Shown: one piece after another, positions 1 through 10,400 of the stretch | Numbering within the stretch: the first letter of the stretch is position 1 | How the letters are laid out: every line of letters starts with the position of its first letter | NCBI RefSeq assembly: GCF_002563655.1 | Contig: NZ_PDIY01000001.1 | Coordinates: 3,818,001-3,882,000, forward strand | Source: Bacillus sp. es.034 | GTDB lineage: Bacteria > Bacillota > Bacilli > Bacillales > Bacillaceae_B | DNA length: 64,000 nt | Reading direction: 5' to 3' | The notes under the pieces: model-generated | The model's input: the letters and a program-made list of their open reading frames with translations, nothing else | The model's database searches: none | What the model was told of the DNA's origin: nothing | Position numbers and translations under genes: made by a program

Positions 1-819
1 CAATTCCTTTAGTACATAGAGATGGGCAGACCTTTTCATGTGCAGCATCGCGACATAAGAGATATCCTTTTCTTCGAATCCACTCTTATATATTGATTCC
101 CTTATGACCTTCAGAAAGTGATCCATGGACTTTTGTTCCAATCTTCTTTTCATTCCACCAGGATCGGTCACATCGAGCTTGTAACGGTGGAGGGACTCCC
201 TTGTCAAAGGCTCCTTCGTTCCTCCAACGGGAACAATGACATCTTCTGAAAACGAGCCGTCGGTGATGATGGATGTTTCCAATACCCGGTTTTTCTTCAG
301 GTTTTGTTGTAGAATCATCGCCCCTCCTCCTGCTGACAGGTTGAACATAAAGCGGGTCCTGCTATTTTCATAGTCTATGAAATCGCTGTTGCGATAGCCT
401 CCTGCCATGAGAATGGTTTTAATCGCAGGGTCCGATTCCAGTAAGCTTTTTGCAAGTTTCATGGCCATAATGGTCGTACCGCACCTCAGTGCGACATCAA
501 ATGCCCAGGCATGGTACGCCCCGATTTCTTCCTGAAGCTTGATGCCTGCTGTCCAGAGGGGATATTCTTTGTGCTCTTCCCCAACGTAGATGACAACATC
601 TATATCCTTGGGGTCGATGCCTGCATTTGAAATTGCCTCTCTTGCCGCCTGAATCCCCATGGCACATGTATGGTCCTCAGGATTTGGAACCGTTTTCTTT
701 TTAATCCCCATTTTGCTTTCTACAACCTCTATCGGAAGTCCTGCTTTTTCTGCGATATCTTTACTCGTCATAGTGGATGAGGGTAAATACATCCCCGTAC
801 TGAGCATACCGATTGTCAT
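1..819 (-). CDS. FabH-like 3-oxoacyl-ACP synthase III family protein (C-terminus off window)
   Basis: This is a thiolase-fold condensing enzyme related to FabH. The first 273 residues are present and the frame stays open to the window edge. The ATG at 819 follows a GGGGGGAT ribosome site. The N-terminus (MTIGMLSTGMYLPSSTMTSK) is FabH-like. The likely nucleophile is the Cys in FDVALRCGTTIMAMK, around residue 110, and a His in VAMLHMKRSAH near the cut end may be the second active-site residue. It lies 12 bp before the importer permease on the same strand, so it is probably co-transcribed with the transporter. That suggests the imported substrate, or a CoA/ACP derivative of it, enters acyl metabolism (inference). 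It is clearly not the FabHB paralogue of B. subtilis. Confidence 0.8.
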   Translation of the reverse strand, partial: MTIGMLSTGMYLPSSTMTSKDIAEKAGLPIEVVESKMGIKKKTVPNPEDHTCAMGIQAAREAISNAGIDPKDIDVVIYVGEEHKEYPLWTAGIKLQEEIGAYHAWAFDVALRCGTTIMAMKLAKSLLESDPAIKTILMAGGYRNSDFIDYENSRTRFMFNLSAGGGAMILQQNLKKNRVLETSIITDGSFSEDVIVPVGGTKEPLTRESLHRYKLDVTDPGGMKRRLEQKSMDHFLKVIRESIYKSGFEEKDISYVAMLHMKRSAHLYVLKEL

Positions 820-831
820 GAAGATCCCCCC

Positions 832-1827
832 TTAGCTTGCGATGTTTTTCTCTTCTCTTTCCTCTTTTTTTGTCCGTTTTCTTTTCTTGATCTTCTTGAA
901 TGATCCCACAATGCCTGTCGGGAAGAACATCACGGCCAGGATATAAAGGATACCGAAGAAAATGATCCACCGTTCAAAGATCGGATACGTTTTAGCGAGC
1001 TCAGTCAGATAGTGATGGGCAAATTCAATCAACCCTGCACCGACTATCGGTCCGATCAAAGTCCCCACCCCGCCGATGATGGTCATCAATAATGCATCGA
1101 GGGTCACATCCATTGTGAATACACTGGTATTCACGAAGCGTAAGGACAAGCCGTACAAAGAACCTGCAAAGCTTGCGATCACTCCGGCTATAACACTGGC
1201 TAAAATCTTGTAATGAAGAACCTGGAACCCGATCGATTCCGCTCTCTGCTCATTTTCACGGATCGCCTGGAGAACGGAGCCCGCCGGAGAGTGGGTGAAC
1301 CTTTTTAATAACAGAAAAATGATGACCATGACACCGAGACAAACGAAGTAGAAGACAAGACGATCCTTCAATACATCCGGTGTCCGGAACGTAAATCCAT
1401 CATTCCCGAAGGTCAGGCTTCTCCACTTTTCCGCACCGACGAGGAACAAACCTGCGAATGCCAGGGTGAGCATGGCATAGAAATGACTCTTAAGGCGTAA
1501 CGTCAGGAGTCCAACGACATAGCTGACGATTCCCGCTATGAAGGATGCCGCAAGGATTGAGACCACGAGCCAAAACATGGTCGGCTCCATCCGGTCGAGA
1601 AAGATCCCTGTGGAATACGCACCGATTCCGAAGAACATGGCGTGCCCAAAGGAGACGATTCCTGTATAGCCAAGCAGGAGATCGTAGCTCATGGCGAAAA
1701 TGCCAAAGATGAATACCTGTGTCAGAAGAATCATCATACTTCTTGAATCGTTAAAAAATGGGTAAACGATCAAGATGGTTAATGCCATCCCTAAAAATGC
1801 GTTCGATCTGTCTTTGAGAATCTTCAC
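832..1827 (-). CDS. LIV-type ABC transporter permease (LivM family)
   Basis: This is an inner-membrane permease of the branched-chain amino acid/amide ABC family, 331 aa with many hydrophobic segments. The region AIRENEQRAESIGFQ around residues 190-205 matches the conserved cytoplasmic loop that contacts the ATPases. Translation starts at GTG 1827 behind GGGGTGAGGAA, four bases after the stop of the upstream permease gene. It ends in a very basic tail (KKIKKRKRTKKEEREEK). It works with the LivH-type partner, two ATPases and the lipoprotein binding protein encoded upstream. The substrate cannot be read from sequence; amino acids are usual for the family, but the linked FabH-like gene leaves acids possible. 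Confidence 0.88.
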   Translation of the reverse strand: MKILKDRSNAFLGMALTILIVYPFFNDSRSMMILLTQVFIFGIFAMSYDLLLGYTGIVSFGHAMFFGIGAYSTGIFLDRMEPTMFWLVVSILAASFIAGIVSYVVGLLTLRLKSHFYAMLTLAFAGLFLVGAEKWRSLTFGNDGFTFRTPDVLKDRLVFYFVCLGVMVIIFLLLKRFTHSPAGSVLQAIRENEQRAESIGFQVLHYKILASVIAGVIASFAGSLYGLSLRFVNTSVFTMDVTLDALLMTIIGGVGTLIGPIVGAGLIEFAHHYLTELAKTYPIFERWIIFFGILYILAVMFFPTGIVGSFKKIKKRKRTKKEEREEKNIAS

Positions 1828-1831
1828 TTCC

Positions 1832-2692
1832 TCACCCCTTTACTGTAAATAACCCCTGTGGTCGGAATATGAGTACGAGAGCCATTAAGATCATATTGAC
1901 GGCGAGGGATAGTTCCGGGACATAATAGGTCATGAATGAGCCTGACAATCCAACTAAGATGGCTGCGAATAATGAACCCGGAAAGCTCCCCATTCCCCCG
2001 ATCACCACGACGATGAAGGCAAGGATCGCGAATTCCATGCCCATTTCGGCATAAATGACACCCGAATAGGGCGCAAGGAGAATCCCGCCGAGGGCAGCAA
2101 GTGCAGACCCGACCATGAATACATACATAAACACCCTCTTGATATTGATCCCGAACGCTTCAACCATTTCTTTGTTCATGACCCCTGCCCGGACGATCAA
2201 ACCGATTCTCGTTTTATTCAAAATCAGCTGCACAATCGTGAAAATGAAGAGGCCGATGAGGATAATGAAGACACGGTATTTAATGACAATAATATCCCCG
2301 ACCGAAAAGCTTCCCGCTAAATAGTCAGGCGCTGTGGCCGATAGCTGATTCGGTCCCCATACCACTTTCAATAATTCTGACAGGACGAGCATGAAGCCCA
2401 GAGTAATGAGGATCTGCTGCACATGGTTTCCATACACAGGCTGTATGATGAATTTCTCCGTCACAAAACCTAGTACCAAACCCGTTGCAACCGCTCCGAT
2501 GATGCCGATCACAAAGCTCCCTGTCACGGTGTAAATCCAAACTCCGCTATAAGCACCCCACGCGAACAAACCGCCGTGGGCAAAATTCAATACATCCATC
2601 AACCCGAATATGAGTGTTAATCCTGCTGCCAGCAAAAAGATCAGCATCCCTGTCGCCAATCCATTCAGTGCCAGGGTAATGATGAGGTCCAT
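1832..2692 (-). CDS. LIV-type ABC transporter permease (LivH family)
   Basis: This is the second membrane subunit of the importer. The family marker LNFAHGGLFAWGAY lies near residue 40, and the coupling-loop region RAGVMNKEMVEAFGINIKR lies near residue 170. About eight hydrophobic helices are visible. ATG 2692 is preferred because GGAG lies eight bases upstream; a GTG at 2701 sits almost on top of that ribosome site. The gene is packed between the ATPase gene (12 bp upstream) and the LivM-type gene (4 bp downstream), a typical operon arrangement. The length of about 286 aa is normal for LivH. Confidence 0.88.
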   Translation of the reverse strand: MDLIITLALNGLATGMLIFLLAAGLTLIFGLMDVLNFAHGGLFAWGAYSGVWIYTVTGSFVIGIIGAVATGLVLGFVTEKFIIQPVYGNHVQQILITLGFMLVLSELLKVVWGPNQLSATAPDYLAGSFSVGDIIVIKYRVFIILIGLFIFTIVQLILNKTRIGLIVRAGVMNKEMVEAFGINIKRVFMYVFMVGSALAALGGILLAPYSGVIYAEMGMEFAILAFIVVVIGGMGSFPGSLFAAILVGLSGSFMTYYVPELSLAVNMILMALVLIFRPQGLFTVKG

Positions 2693-2704
2693 CCTATTCA
2701 CTCC

Positions 2705-3415
2705 TCACGCGATTCCTAAGTATTTCCTCTTCATTTCTTCATCTTTCACCAATGACTTCATCTCCCCATGATGAACAGTGGTTCCATCGTCGATAATATA
2801 GAATCGGTCCCCAATACCGCTCGCCATCAAAAAATTCTGTTCTACAAGGAGGATAGTTGTTCTTTCCTTCATTTCTTCAATGGAACGCATGACTTTCTCT
2901 ACGACAATCGGAGCGAGCCCCTTACTCGGTTCATCGATTAAAATGAGGTCATTATCATTTAAGTACGCCCTTGCGATGGAAAGCATCTGCTTCTGTCCGC
3001 CGCTTAAATTCCCTCCTACTTTCTTCCAGAACTTCTTTAAATCAGGAAACAGATCGATGATCCAGTTCATGCGGTCCTCCGTCTCCTGGTCCTGGGCTTT
3101 CATCGCCACCTTCATATTTTCTTCCACTGTCAGGTCTCCAAATATCCCTTGATCCTCAGGTACATAACCGTTGCCTCTACCCGCCACCTTAAAGGTCGGG
3201 AGCCCCTGGATTTCTTCGCCTTTATAGATGATTTTCCCTTTTGATGGCGGTGTAAGTCCCATGATGCTCCTGAGACTGGTCGTTTTCCCCGCACCGTTTC
3301 GTCCAAGAAGTACCGTTACTTCTCCCTTCTTCACTTCAAACGAAACTCCTTGAAGGATATGGTACTGCCCGATATACGTTTCAATTTGTTCTACTTTAAG
3401 CAGAGTGCTCATCAT
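2705..3415 (-). CDS. LIV-type ABC transporter ATP-binding protein (LivF family)
   Basis: This ATPase of 236 aa energises the importer from the cytoplasmic side. Walker A is LLGRNGAGKTTSLRS, near residue 40. The ABC signature is LSGGQKQML and Walker B is LILIDEPSKGL. The H-loop region (LLVEQNFLMA) is present. AGGGGG precedes the ATGATG start. The start overlaps the end of the LivG-type gene by 20 bases, so translation is probably coupled. All motifs look intact, so the transporter should be functional. Confidence 0.92.
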   Translation of the reverse strand: MMSTLLKVEQIETYIGQYHILQGVSFEVKKGEVTVLLGRNGAGKTTSLRSIMGLTPPSKGKIIYKGEEIQGLPTFKVAGRGNGYVPEDQGIFGDLTVEENMKVAMKAQDQETEDRMNWIIDLFPDLKKFWKKVGGNLSGGQKQMLSIARAYLNDNDLILIDEPSKGLAPIVVEKVMRSIEEMKERTTILLVEQNFLMASGIGDRFYIIDDGTTVHHGEMKSLVKDEEMKRKYLGIA

Positions 3416-4160
3416 ATAAGCCCCCTAAATAGGCTGATTGTACCTGCTCATTTTTCATGATTTCCTTCGGATGATCATCAGCAAGCAATCGCCCGTTGAA
3501 TAACACCATGATGCTGTCTGATAAATCCATGATCAAATCCATTTTGTGCTCTATGAGGACAATCGTTTTTGTTCCTTGGGATTTGATGGCACGAATCACC
3601 TCAAGAATCTGCGGTACTTCCTCCAGGGACATCCCTGCCGTCGGTTCATCCAATAATAAAATTTCCGGATCAAGTGCAAGGAGCATGGCAATTTCAAGCT
3701 TTCTTTTTTCCCCATGTGCAAGATTCACGGCAAGGGAGTCGGCTTTATTCGTAAGCATGACGAGTTTCAGTAATTCATGTGATTCGCTCATTATGTCGCT
3801 GAATGCGTTTATATTCCTGTGCATCACATACCGGATTCCTTTTCTTGACTGTACGGCCAATCTCACATTCTCCAACACCGTTAAGTTCGGAAACACATTC
3901 GTCATTTGAAAGGAACGGCCGATGCCAAGACGGGCACGCTTTGTCGTGGACAGCCTGGTGATTTTCTTTCCTTTTAGATATACATCTCCACTCGATGGCT
4001 TTAATTGTCCGCTTAATAGATTGAAGAGTGTCGTTTTACCGGCACCATTCGGCCCAATGATGGATTTGAACTCCTTATCCGGTACAGAAAACGTCACATT
4101 GTCCACAGCTGTATGGCCCCCGAATGTGATACTCAAGTTCTTGGTTTCTAAAATACTCAA
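3396..4160 (-). CDS. LIV-type ABC transporter ATP-binding protein (LivG family)
   Basis: This is the second ATPase of the importer. Walker A is IIGPNGAGKTTLFN, the signature is the slightly degenerate AHGEKRKLE typical of LivG, and Walker B is ILLLDEPTAGM. TTG 4160 is chosen because GGGGTG lies six bases upstream and the resulting 254 aa match the family; the frame is open upstream to a TTG at 4208. About 100 bp separate it from the binding-protein gene. A TTG start may keep ATPase synthesis lower than that of the binding protein (inference). Confidence 0.88.
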   Translation of the reverse strand: MSILETKNLSITFGGHTAVDNVTFSVPDKEFKSIIGPNGAGKTTLFNLLSGQLKPSSGDVYLKGKKITRLSTTKRARLGIGRSFQMTNVFPNLTVLENVRLAVQSRKGIRYVMHRNINAFSDIMSESHELLKLVMLTNKADSLAVNLAHGEKRKLEIAMLLALDPEILLLDEPTAGMSLEEVPQILEVIRAIKSQGTKTIVLIEHKMDLIMDLSDSIMVLFNGRLLADDHPKEIMKNEQVQSAYLGGLYDEHSA

Positions 4161-4260
4161 CTTTTTCACCCCGCTTGGATTTTCATAAAAGGGGCTGACT
4201 GTAAACAAAGTGCCATAACACCATGTCAGTCACCCCCCCATTCATTCGTTTACGTTCAAT

Positions 4261-5481
4261 TTAGTTACGGATTGGCGGCGCAGTTTCTTCAGGAGAAAGT
4301 TCCCTGATCAATACCGGCACAGGATATGGAACTCCTTCCTTCTTTTCAAGCTTAATGGCATACAGTGTTTGAAGGGCCTGATGATCTTCTTCACGGAACG
4401 TCATCGTCCCTTTCGGCGTCTCAAAGCTCATGCCTTCCATCGTGTCGATAAGTGTATCGGCATCCAGATCACCTTCCGTTTTCTTGATCGCCTCCACAAT
4501 GGAAATCGCCGAGCTCATCCCTCCAGGAGTAAAGAGATCCGGTACTTCATCATATTTCTTCTGATGCTCTTCCACTAGCCAGTCATTGATCTTATTGTCA
4601 GGCAGTTCATGGTAATAAACACTGAAGCCTTCCATCCCGACAAGGGGTTCCATAGCGGAAAGGGCGGCAATATCAGGTGCACCCGTGGATATTTTGATCC
4701 CTTTTTCCTGAAGCTTCATATCCGCTATCTGATTCCATGGAGAATTGGCTCCTGCCCAGATGACAAAAAGATAGTCCGGTTTACTATCGATGACCTTCTG
4801 GATATTGGAGGTGAAATCCGTCGCTGCCGGATCGGCATATTCTTCAAGGACTATTTCCGCTCCGAGTTTTTCGGCTGCTTCCTTAAAGGCTGCCACCCCG
4901 TCGCGTCCAAAAGAGTAATCCGGTGCCAGAGTGGCAATCTTCACCCCCTCCTTCGCAATCGCCGCAGCACCTGCAACAGCATCCTGTGAAGAGTTACGTG
5001 CGGTCCGGAAGATATATGGATTAAACTCTGATCCTGTGATGCTGTCGGCAACTGCAGGTTCGACAATCATGATTTTTTCATATTCCTCTGCAAGGGGGAG
5101 CACGGCCAGGGTGTCACCTGAGCTTGAAGATCCCACCAGAAAATCGACTTCATCTTCTTCCAATAGTTTCGTCGCTTTCTGAACCGCTACCTCCGGCTTT
5201 GTTTCTGTATCTTCATATACTACTTCTATCTTCTTTCCTGCCACTTCCATCTTTCCATCCGTCGCATACTCAAGACCCAATTCAAATCCCTGCTTCGTCT
5301 GCTTACCGTATGACTCCAGTGCCCCGGTTAGGGAAGCAAGCACCCCGATTTTCACCGTCTCCTGTTCCTTCCCATCCCCATCCCCTGATCCACTGCTGCT
5401 TTCCGAACTGCAGGCACTTGCCGTTACCAACAGACATGACAACATCAGGATGAAAGCCGTCCATCTAAATGATCGTTTCAT
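4261..5481 (-). CDS. ABC transporter substrate-binding lipoprotein (LivK/amide-binding family)
   Basis: This 406-aa protein has a lipoprotein signal peptide: basic MKRSFRW, a hydrophobic stretch, then the lipobox LVTASAC with Cys near residue 24, followed by a Ser/Gly/Asp-rich linker. The mature part begins KIGVLASLTGALESYGKQ, the standard opening of Peripla_BP_6 type I binding proteins, with two alpha/beta lobes after it. It is anchored outside the membrane and delivers ligand to the two permeases. It is the first gene of the leftward importer operon; the promoter should lie in 5482-5560. The ligand is unknown. Confidence 0.9.
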   Translation of the reverse strand: MKRSFRWTAFILMLSCLLVTASACSSESSSGSGDGDGKEQETVKIGVLASLTGALESYGKQTKQGFELGLEYATDGKMEVAGKKIEVVYEDTETKPEVAVQKATKLLEEDEVDFLVGSSSSGDTLAVLPLAEEYEKIMIVEPAVADSITGSEFNPYIFRTARNSSQDAVAGAAAIAKEGVKIATLAPDYSFGRDGVAAFKEAAEKLGAEIVLEEYADPAATDFTSNIQKVIDSKPDYLFVIWAGANSPWNQIADMKLQEKGIKISTGAPDIAALSAMEPLVGMEGFSVYYHELPDNKINDWLVEEHQKKYDEVPDLFTPGGMSSAISIVEAIKKTEGDLDADTLIDTMEGMSFETPKGTMTFREEDHQALQTLYAIKLEKKEGVPYPVPVLIRELSPEETAPPIRN

Positions 5482-5601
5482 TCTTTTTCCCCCTTAAGAT
5501 TGAACTAAAGCGATAATAGCTTTGATTTCATCTTAGGGGATGGGAGTTACAAATGAGTTACAGGGTTTGTCGGGATTAAACTGTTGGATAAAAAGGTAAA
5601 T

Positions 5602-5748
5602 GGCTGGATTTATTCGGAGGCTGGCTGGATTCTCCTCGAGAACGGCTGGTTCCTGGACGTTTTCGGCCGGATTATCGCGATAATCGGCTGTATTCTTACC
5701 CATTTCGGCTGGATTCCCATCGATTCCTCATGGTTCATCTGTAGAATT
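5602..5748. repeat. Seven tandem 21-bp intergenic repeats with a GGCTGGATT core
   Basis: Copies start at 5602, 5623, 5644, 5665, 5686, 5707 and, degenerate, 5728: exactly 21 bp apart. The first nine bases follow GGCTGGATT (variants GGCTGGTTC, GGCCGGATT, GGCTGTATT); the remaining 12 bases differ between copies. A poorer unit may precede at about 5581 and follow near 5749. It fills the 420-bp space between the divergent importer operon and the HD-GYP gene, where no gene is otherwise seen. The frame is open through the repeats but has no credible start. Confidence 0.85.
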
Positions 5749-5901
5749 AGCTGACTTTCCTCCCGATTTCACTAACATTTACTATAAGATGTAAAAAGGA
5801 TCCAATCTTTCACTATAAATCTATAAAACCACCATGTTCCCCCACCCCTTTTTCCTATATAATGAATCTACTAAATGTTAGTGAAATTGGAGGATTCATC
5901 C

Positions 5902-7416
5902 TTGGAGATATATCAGCAATTTCAGCGTACCATCATCAAAAATTATCTTTTAGGCAGTTTCATAGCCGTGTTCGGTGTCGGCTCTGTGTTCATTTTTCAA
6001 ACCCTATCCCTTAAGGAGGATGAGTTCATTGCAATGGGGAGCATCATCTTCCTTTCGATTGTCACAATGTTCGGATTTGAATTTCTCGTCTACAGGAAAC
6101 ATATTCGTCCAATTAATGACGTTTATATCAGGAAAGACCCTTCCATCGATTTTGAAGTCCTCGTTACCGCTTATAAACAAGCAGAAAGATTTCCGCTTTT
6201 AACCGTTAAACGGATCATGTTGCCCCACTTCCTGGGGCTTTCGGTGCCGTCGACTTTGCTGACAGTCGTATTCATCCATGAAGGCACTCTTTCCATTCCG
6301 TACTCGTATATCCTTTACGCATGGTGCGGGGCTTTTCTAGTGGCGATCCTTCATGCGTTGATCGAATTTTTCTTAACATTCAAAGCTTGTCACCATCTGC
6401 AAGTAGATCTGATCCGGAAGGCGAGGGTACGGCATGGAGTGGATCCTTCCAATCAATCCACTTTATTTATCAGTTTAAAACAAAAGATCCTGGCCGCATC
6501 GCTATTCCTTGCCCTGTTTCCGATCCTGCTGTTTTCACTTGCGTCACAGATCCGCTTATCCATCGCGGACTCTACTCTATTAGTGGACTACTGGAAATGG
6601 GCAGGCATCCTTGTCCTTATCATTACGGTCCTTGCCTTCTACGGAGCGATCCTTATTTTCAAAAATATTGAAGGACCCGTAATGGAATTGGTCAACCGTT
6701 TTGAAAAGGTGGAACAGGGTCATGTTGCCCCCTCTCTCAATACGTATACGGACGAGTTCTCCCACCTCTTCTCGGGATTTAACCATATGGTGGAAGCCAT
6801 CAATCTCTGGGACCAGAAGAACCAGCAGCTTCTCGACCAATTTTTTGCAGTGGTGGCAGGCACATTGGACGCACGCGATCCTTATACTGCAGGACATAGT
6901 AAGCGTGTGGCGGAATATTCCGTTATGATTTCCAGACAGTGTAAATGGTCTCCAGAGGAAATCGATTTACTTAATAAGTCTGCGCTTCTTCATGACATCG
7001 GAAAGATCGGGATCAGGGATGACGTGCTTTTAAAAGAAGGTCGATTGACAGATGAAGAATTTGATCAGATCAAGCGTCACCCTGCAATCGGTGAAGAAAT
7101 CGTCAAAGGTGTCCAGTTGACGGAAGAACTCCTGCCCATCTTACCCGGGATTAAGCATCACCACGAGAGGATTGATGGCTTCGGTTATCCGGACCGGTTA
7201 AAAGGCGACGAAATACCCGTATTCGGACGATTGATCGCTGTCGCCGATGCCTTTGACGCCATGACGTCTGACCGACCTTACCGCAAAGGGATGCCTTATG
7301 AGAGGGCATTTTCCATCTTGAAAGAAGGAAGGGGGACACAGTGGGACAAGGAATTTGTGGATGCTTTCCTGAAGAGGATGGAACTTGATGCCGGGAATAA
7401 AAGGCAGACAGGGTGA
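5902..7416 (+). CDS. Membrane HD-GYP domain protein, probable cyclic di-GMP phosphodiesterase
   Basis: The N-terminal half carries several hydrophobic segments and ends in a HAMP-like stretch. The C-terminal half (about residues 300-500) is an HD-GYP domain: the HD pair is in LLHDIGKIGIRD, followed by the diagnostic HHERIDGFGYPDRLKG and DAFDAMTSDRPYR. Such domains hydrolyse cyclic di-GMP or related dinucleotides. TTG 5902 is preferred because GGAGG lies eight bases upstream; an in-frame ATG at 5875 lacks a ribosome site. A TATAAT at about 5856 would fit a promoter. There are no recognisable partner genes; it faces the 3' end of the large regulator gene. Confidence 0.87.
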   Translation: MEIYQQFQRTIIKNYLLGSFIAVFGVGSVFIFQTLSLKEDEFIAMGSIIFLSIVTMFGFEFLVYRKHIRPINDVYIRKDPSIDFEVLVTAYKQAERFPLLTVKRIMLPHFLGLSVPSTLLTVVFIHEGTLSIPYSYILYAWCGAFLVAILHALIEFFLTFKACHHLQVDLIRKARVRHGVDPSNQSTLFISLKQKILAASLFLALFPILLFSLASQIRLSIADSTLLVDYWKWAGILVLIITVLAFYGAILIFKNIEGPVMELVNRFEKVEQGHVAPSLNTYTDEFSHLFSGFNHMVEAINLWDQKNQQLLDQFFAVVAGTLDARDPYTAGHSKRVAEYSVMISRQCKWSPEEIDLLNKSALLHDIGKIGIRDDVLLKEGRLTDEEFDQIKRHPAIGEEIVKGVQLTEELLPILPGIKHHHERIDGFGYPDRLKGDEIPVFGRLIAVADAFDAMTSDRPYRKGMPYERAFSILKEGRGTQWDKEFVDAFLKRMELDAGNKRQTG

Positions 7417-7433
7417 TACATGCCTCTCCACGC

Positions 7434-7470
7434 CAAAAAAGGATCCAATCGCAAACCGGACCGGATCCTG
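7434..7470 (-). terminator. Intrinsic terminator of the large regulator gene
   Basis: On the minus strand AGGATCC pairs with GGATCCT around a 15-base loop and is followed by a T run. It sits between two convergent genes. Confidence 0.6.
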
Positions 7471-7477
7471 TTCCTAT

Positions 7478-10400
7478 CTAAAGTGCTTTTCCGCCACTAT
7501 CTATTCCCATCACCATTTCATACATTTGAATGGTCGCCGTCATCGGTTCAACACCAAGTTCAGACTGAAGGAGGGATTTGCACCGTCTAAACCATTTAAC
7601 GGCCTGTGGACGGTTATTTTTTTGATAATAGCCGTACATGAGGATTCTGTAAGCTTCTTCCCAGAGGGGATCATGGTCGATGATGGTGAAGCAGTAATCG
7701 AGAGCTTCGTCTACCTTTTCCGTTCTGACAGCAAGCTGTGCCCGTTTTTCCAATCCCCTCAAGTACAGCAGCTGCAGTCTTTCCCTTTCCTTTCCGGTCC
7801 ACCACATGCCTTTTCGGTCGGGCAGGAATTCACCTTTATAGTAGTGAAAGCCCCTTTCAAGATATTGAATGGACTTTTCCACATCATTCTCCTTTAACCC
7901 TTCAATGATCCAATCCGTAAATCGTTCGGCATCGTATTCGATATTTGCTGATGGATTCAGTCCGTAGCCTTCCTGGTGCCTCCCGATGAAGAAAGCTTTT
8001 CCCCTTGCTTGCCGATTCGGTTCCAATACATTGTTCAAGGCATTGAGTGCCACTTTGAAATCACGGTCGGAACCACTCCCTTCCGGCCACAGCTCTTCTA
8101 TGATTTCTTCCTTCCTCATTAATTGCTTTCCATGGATCAGCAGATATTGAAATAATTCCTTTGCCTTCTCCCTTTGCCACTGCTTCTCAATGACCCTTCG
8201 ATCCCCTAACTGGACCTCAAAGCGGCCAAGGGTTTGAACCTTTATGGAATAACCCGGGTGAGAGGGGATCGAATCATACCCCAATCTAGTTAGCAGTTGA
8301 TGACAGTACGGAGCATGGATTCCTTTCTGATAAGCTTTCACGATTAACGGAACCAGGCTTTGCAGGTCTTTCGGCCCGAATGTCGTCGGCTTAAAAAAGA
8401 TAAATTCATATTCCCCTGTCTGTACTTCATTCAAGCAGGAGGTCATACTTTCCATGAACAAGGCAGTATCATCGGTTTTATAAGCGACCGCGCTTTTCCA
8501 CAGCTTTGTCATCGTTTTGCCGTACCGGTCACCGCAGGAATCAAATTGTCTCTCCGCCCGGTTAAAGCATGTTCTTGCTTCTCCCCATTCTTCACGGTAG
8601 AAATCCGTGATACCAATACTGAGCAGGATAAGGGAATACAGCCACATGTCCTCTACCTTTTCCGTTTCATGCAGCGCTTCTTCGGCCAGTTCCTTCGCTC
8701 TTTGAAACTCCCCCATCCGGGCATAAAGTATGGACAATCCCATATACGGTTCTGCTTTTCCCCTGGAGACGTTGATCTGACTCATTAATTCAAGCGAGGT
8801 TTCATAACATTTTTTCGCCAGGGAGGTATCATAGTCGCTGATCAGCTGAACCGCATGTCCCATCCTGATCCACCCGCAGGCTTCCACAAATGGGGATTTC
8901 CCCTTTATTCCCTGATTGATTCCATGCTGTGCCAATGATTTGGCTTCGTTCCCATTCCCCATGAACGATTGAATGAGAGAAAGTAGTAATTCTTTCTCAC
9001 GGTGTGATTGCGGAAGCTGATCTTCCCCTTCTTTGTATAGCAGGACCTGCTTGGCTTCTTGAAGCTTGCCAGTCCTGAGCAGCATCCTTGCTTCGAGGTT
9101 GCCTTCTTCTTTCATGAATCCGTTCCTTTTTCCTTTGTCATACCAAAGTTTTGCCTGTATGGCCTTTCCTGAGTTTACAAGGTTTTCGGCTGTTAACACG
9201 TACAGGTGATTCTTTTCTTCCAAATATTCTTGCTCCCCGGCTTCAAGGCATTCAATGGCCTTAAGTAAAAACCGCTGCGCTTTTCCCGGCTGAATCGTAT
9301 CTAAATAAATCCGTCCAATTCCTTCATATGCTTTACTCAACATAATCGGATCATTTTCTGTCAGCTGTACTCCCCTCGTATAAGCTTTTTCTGCTTTTTC
9401 ATAAAATGAACGATAGCGAAAAAATTCTCCTTGATAAAACCACAGGGAATGATGTTGATCCTTTACATGATTGGGTATCCCTCTTAAATAATCCCCCAAT
9501 GTTTCGAGCTGCCCGCCCTTCATCATCCCTTCAGCTTCTTTGACGAGGATCGTGGACACTGCCTCGATATTTCCCATTTTCAAATAATGGAAGATGGCTT
9601 TCTCCCAATTCCCGTTCCCTTCGAAGAATCGGGCGCACTTCAAATGAAGTTCCTTATAGAGGCCTGGGCTTTCTTCTTTCAATCTTCGTTCTAAAAATGT
9701 TTGGAACAAGGCATGCAGACGAAAATGATGAGAGCCTTTCATTTCCTGTAGGAGAGCATTCTTTTCGGATAGCTGCTTCAGCATCTGTTCGGATCCCGGC
9801 AGTTCAAAGATCACTTCGCACGTACTTCCGTTGATTTCATCCAGGATCGAAATCTGCTTAAGGAACTGTTGCACGATTGGCGTTTGCTTGGAGAGTACTT
9901 CCTGGGCCAGGTAATGAAAGAGTTCTTCCAGGGAGGAATGCTGCTTTTCCACCGTAAGGATATCCGGATTTTCCTTAAGCTGCGAGTGGATCATACTGAC
10001 GGCGATGACCCAGCCTTCGGTCAAATCATAAATGGCATCGAGTTGGGATTCAGGGATGAGTGTTTCATGAAACCCCGTCAGGAGTAACTCCACCTCTTCT
10101 TTCTTGAGGCACAAATCACTTTCTGATATTTCCATCAGCTGACCGGATATCTTAAGCTGTATAAATGAGGACCAGGCAGGTTTGGTGCGTGTAGAAAGAA
10201 AGAAATGAATATTTCCGGGTAAATGTTCGATGACTTTCTCCATCCATTGATTGATGAGAAAGGAATGATCCACGAGATGATAGTCATCTATAATGATAGT
10301 GAAGGAGTGGGGAATTTTCATGCATTCGTTAATAAACAGGGCACTTAACCGGTGGATATCATCTTCCTTCATATATTGTCCCATAGACCGGAGCATCTCT

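Noticed and set aside
5602-5748. CRISPR-like array
   Set aside because: The repeat core is only nine bases and spacers only 12 bases, units are degenerate, and no cas gene is present.
5554-5769. Open frame through the 21-bp repeats giving a GWI-type heptapeptide repeat
   Set aside because: No ATG/GTG start or ribosome site, residues outside the core are not conserved, and the other two arrays do not code similar peptides.
7385-7897. 170-aa plus-strand open frame antisense to the large regulator gene
   Set aside because: Shadow of the opposite coding strand; no ribosome site and it starts within the HD-GYP gene end.
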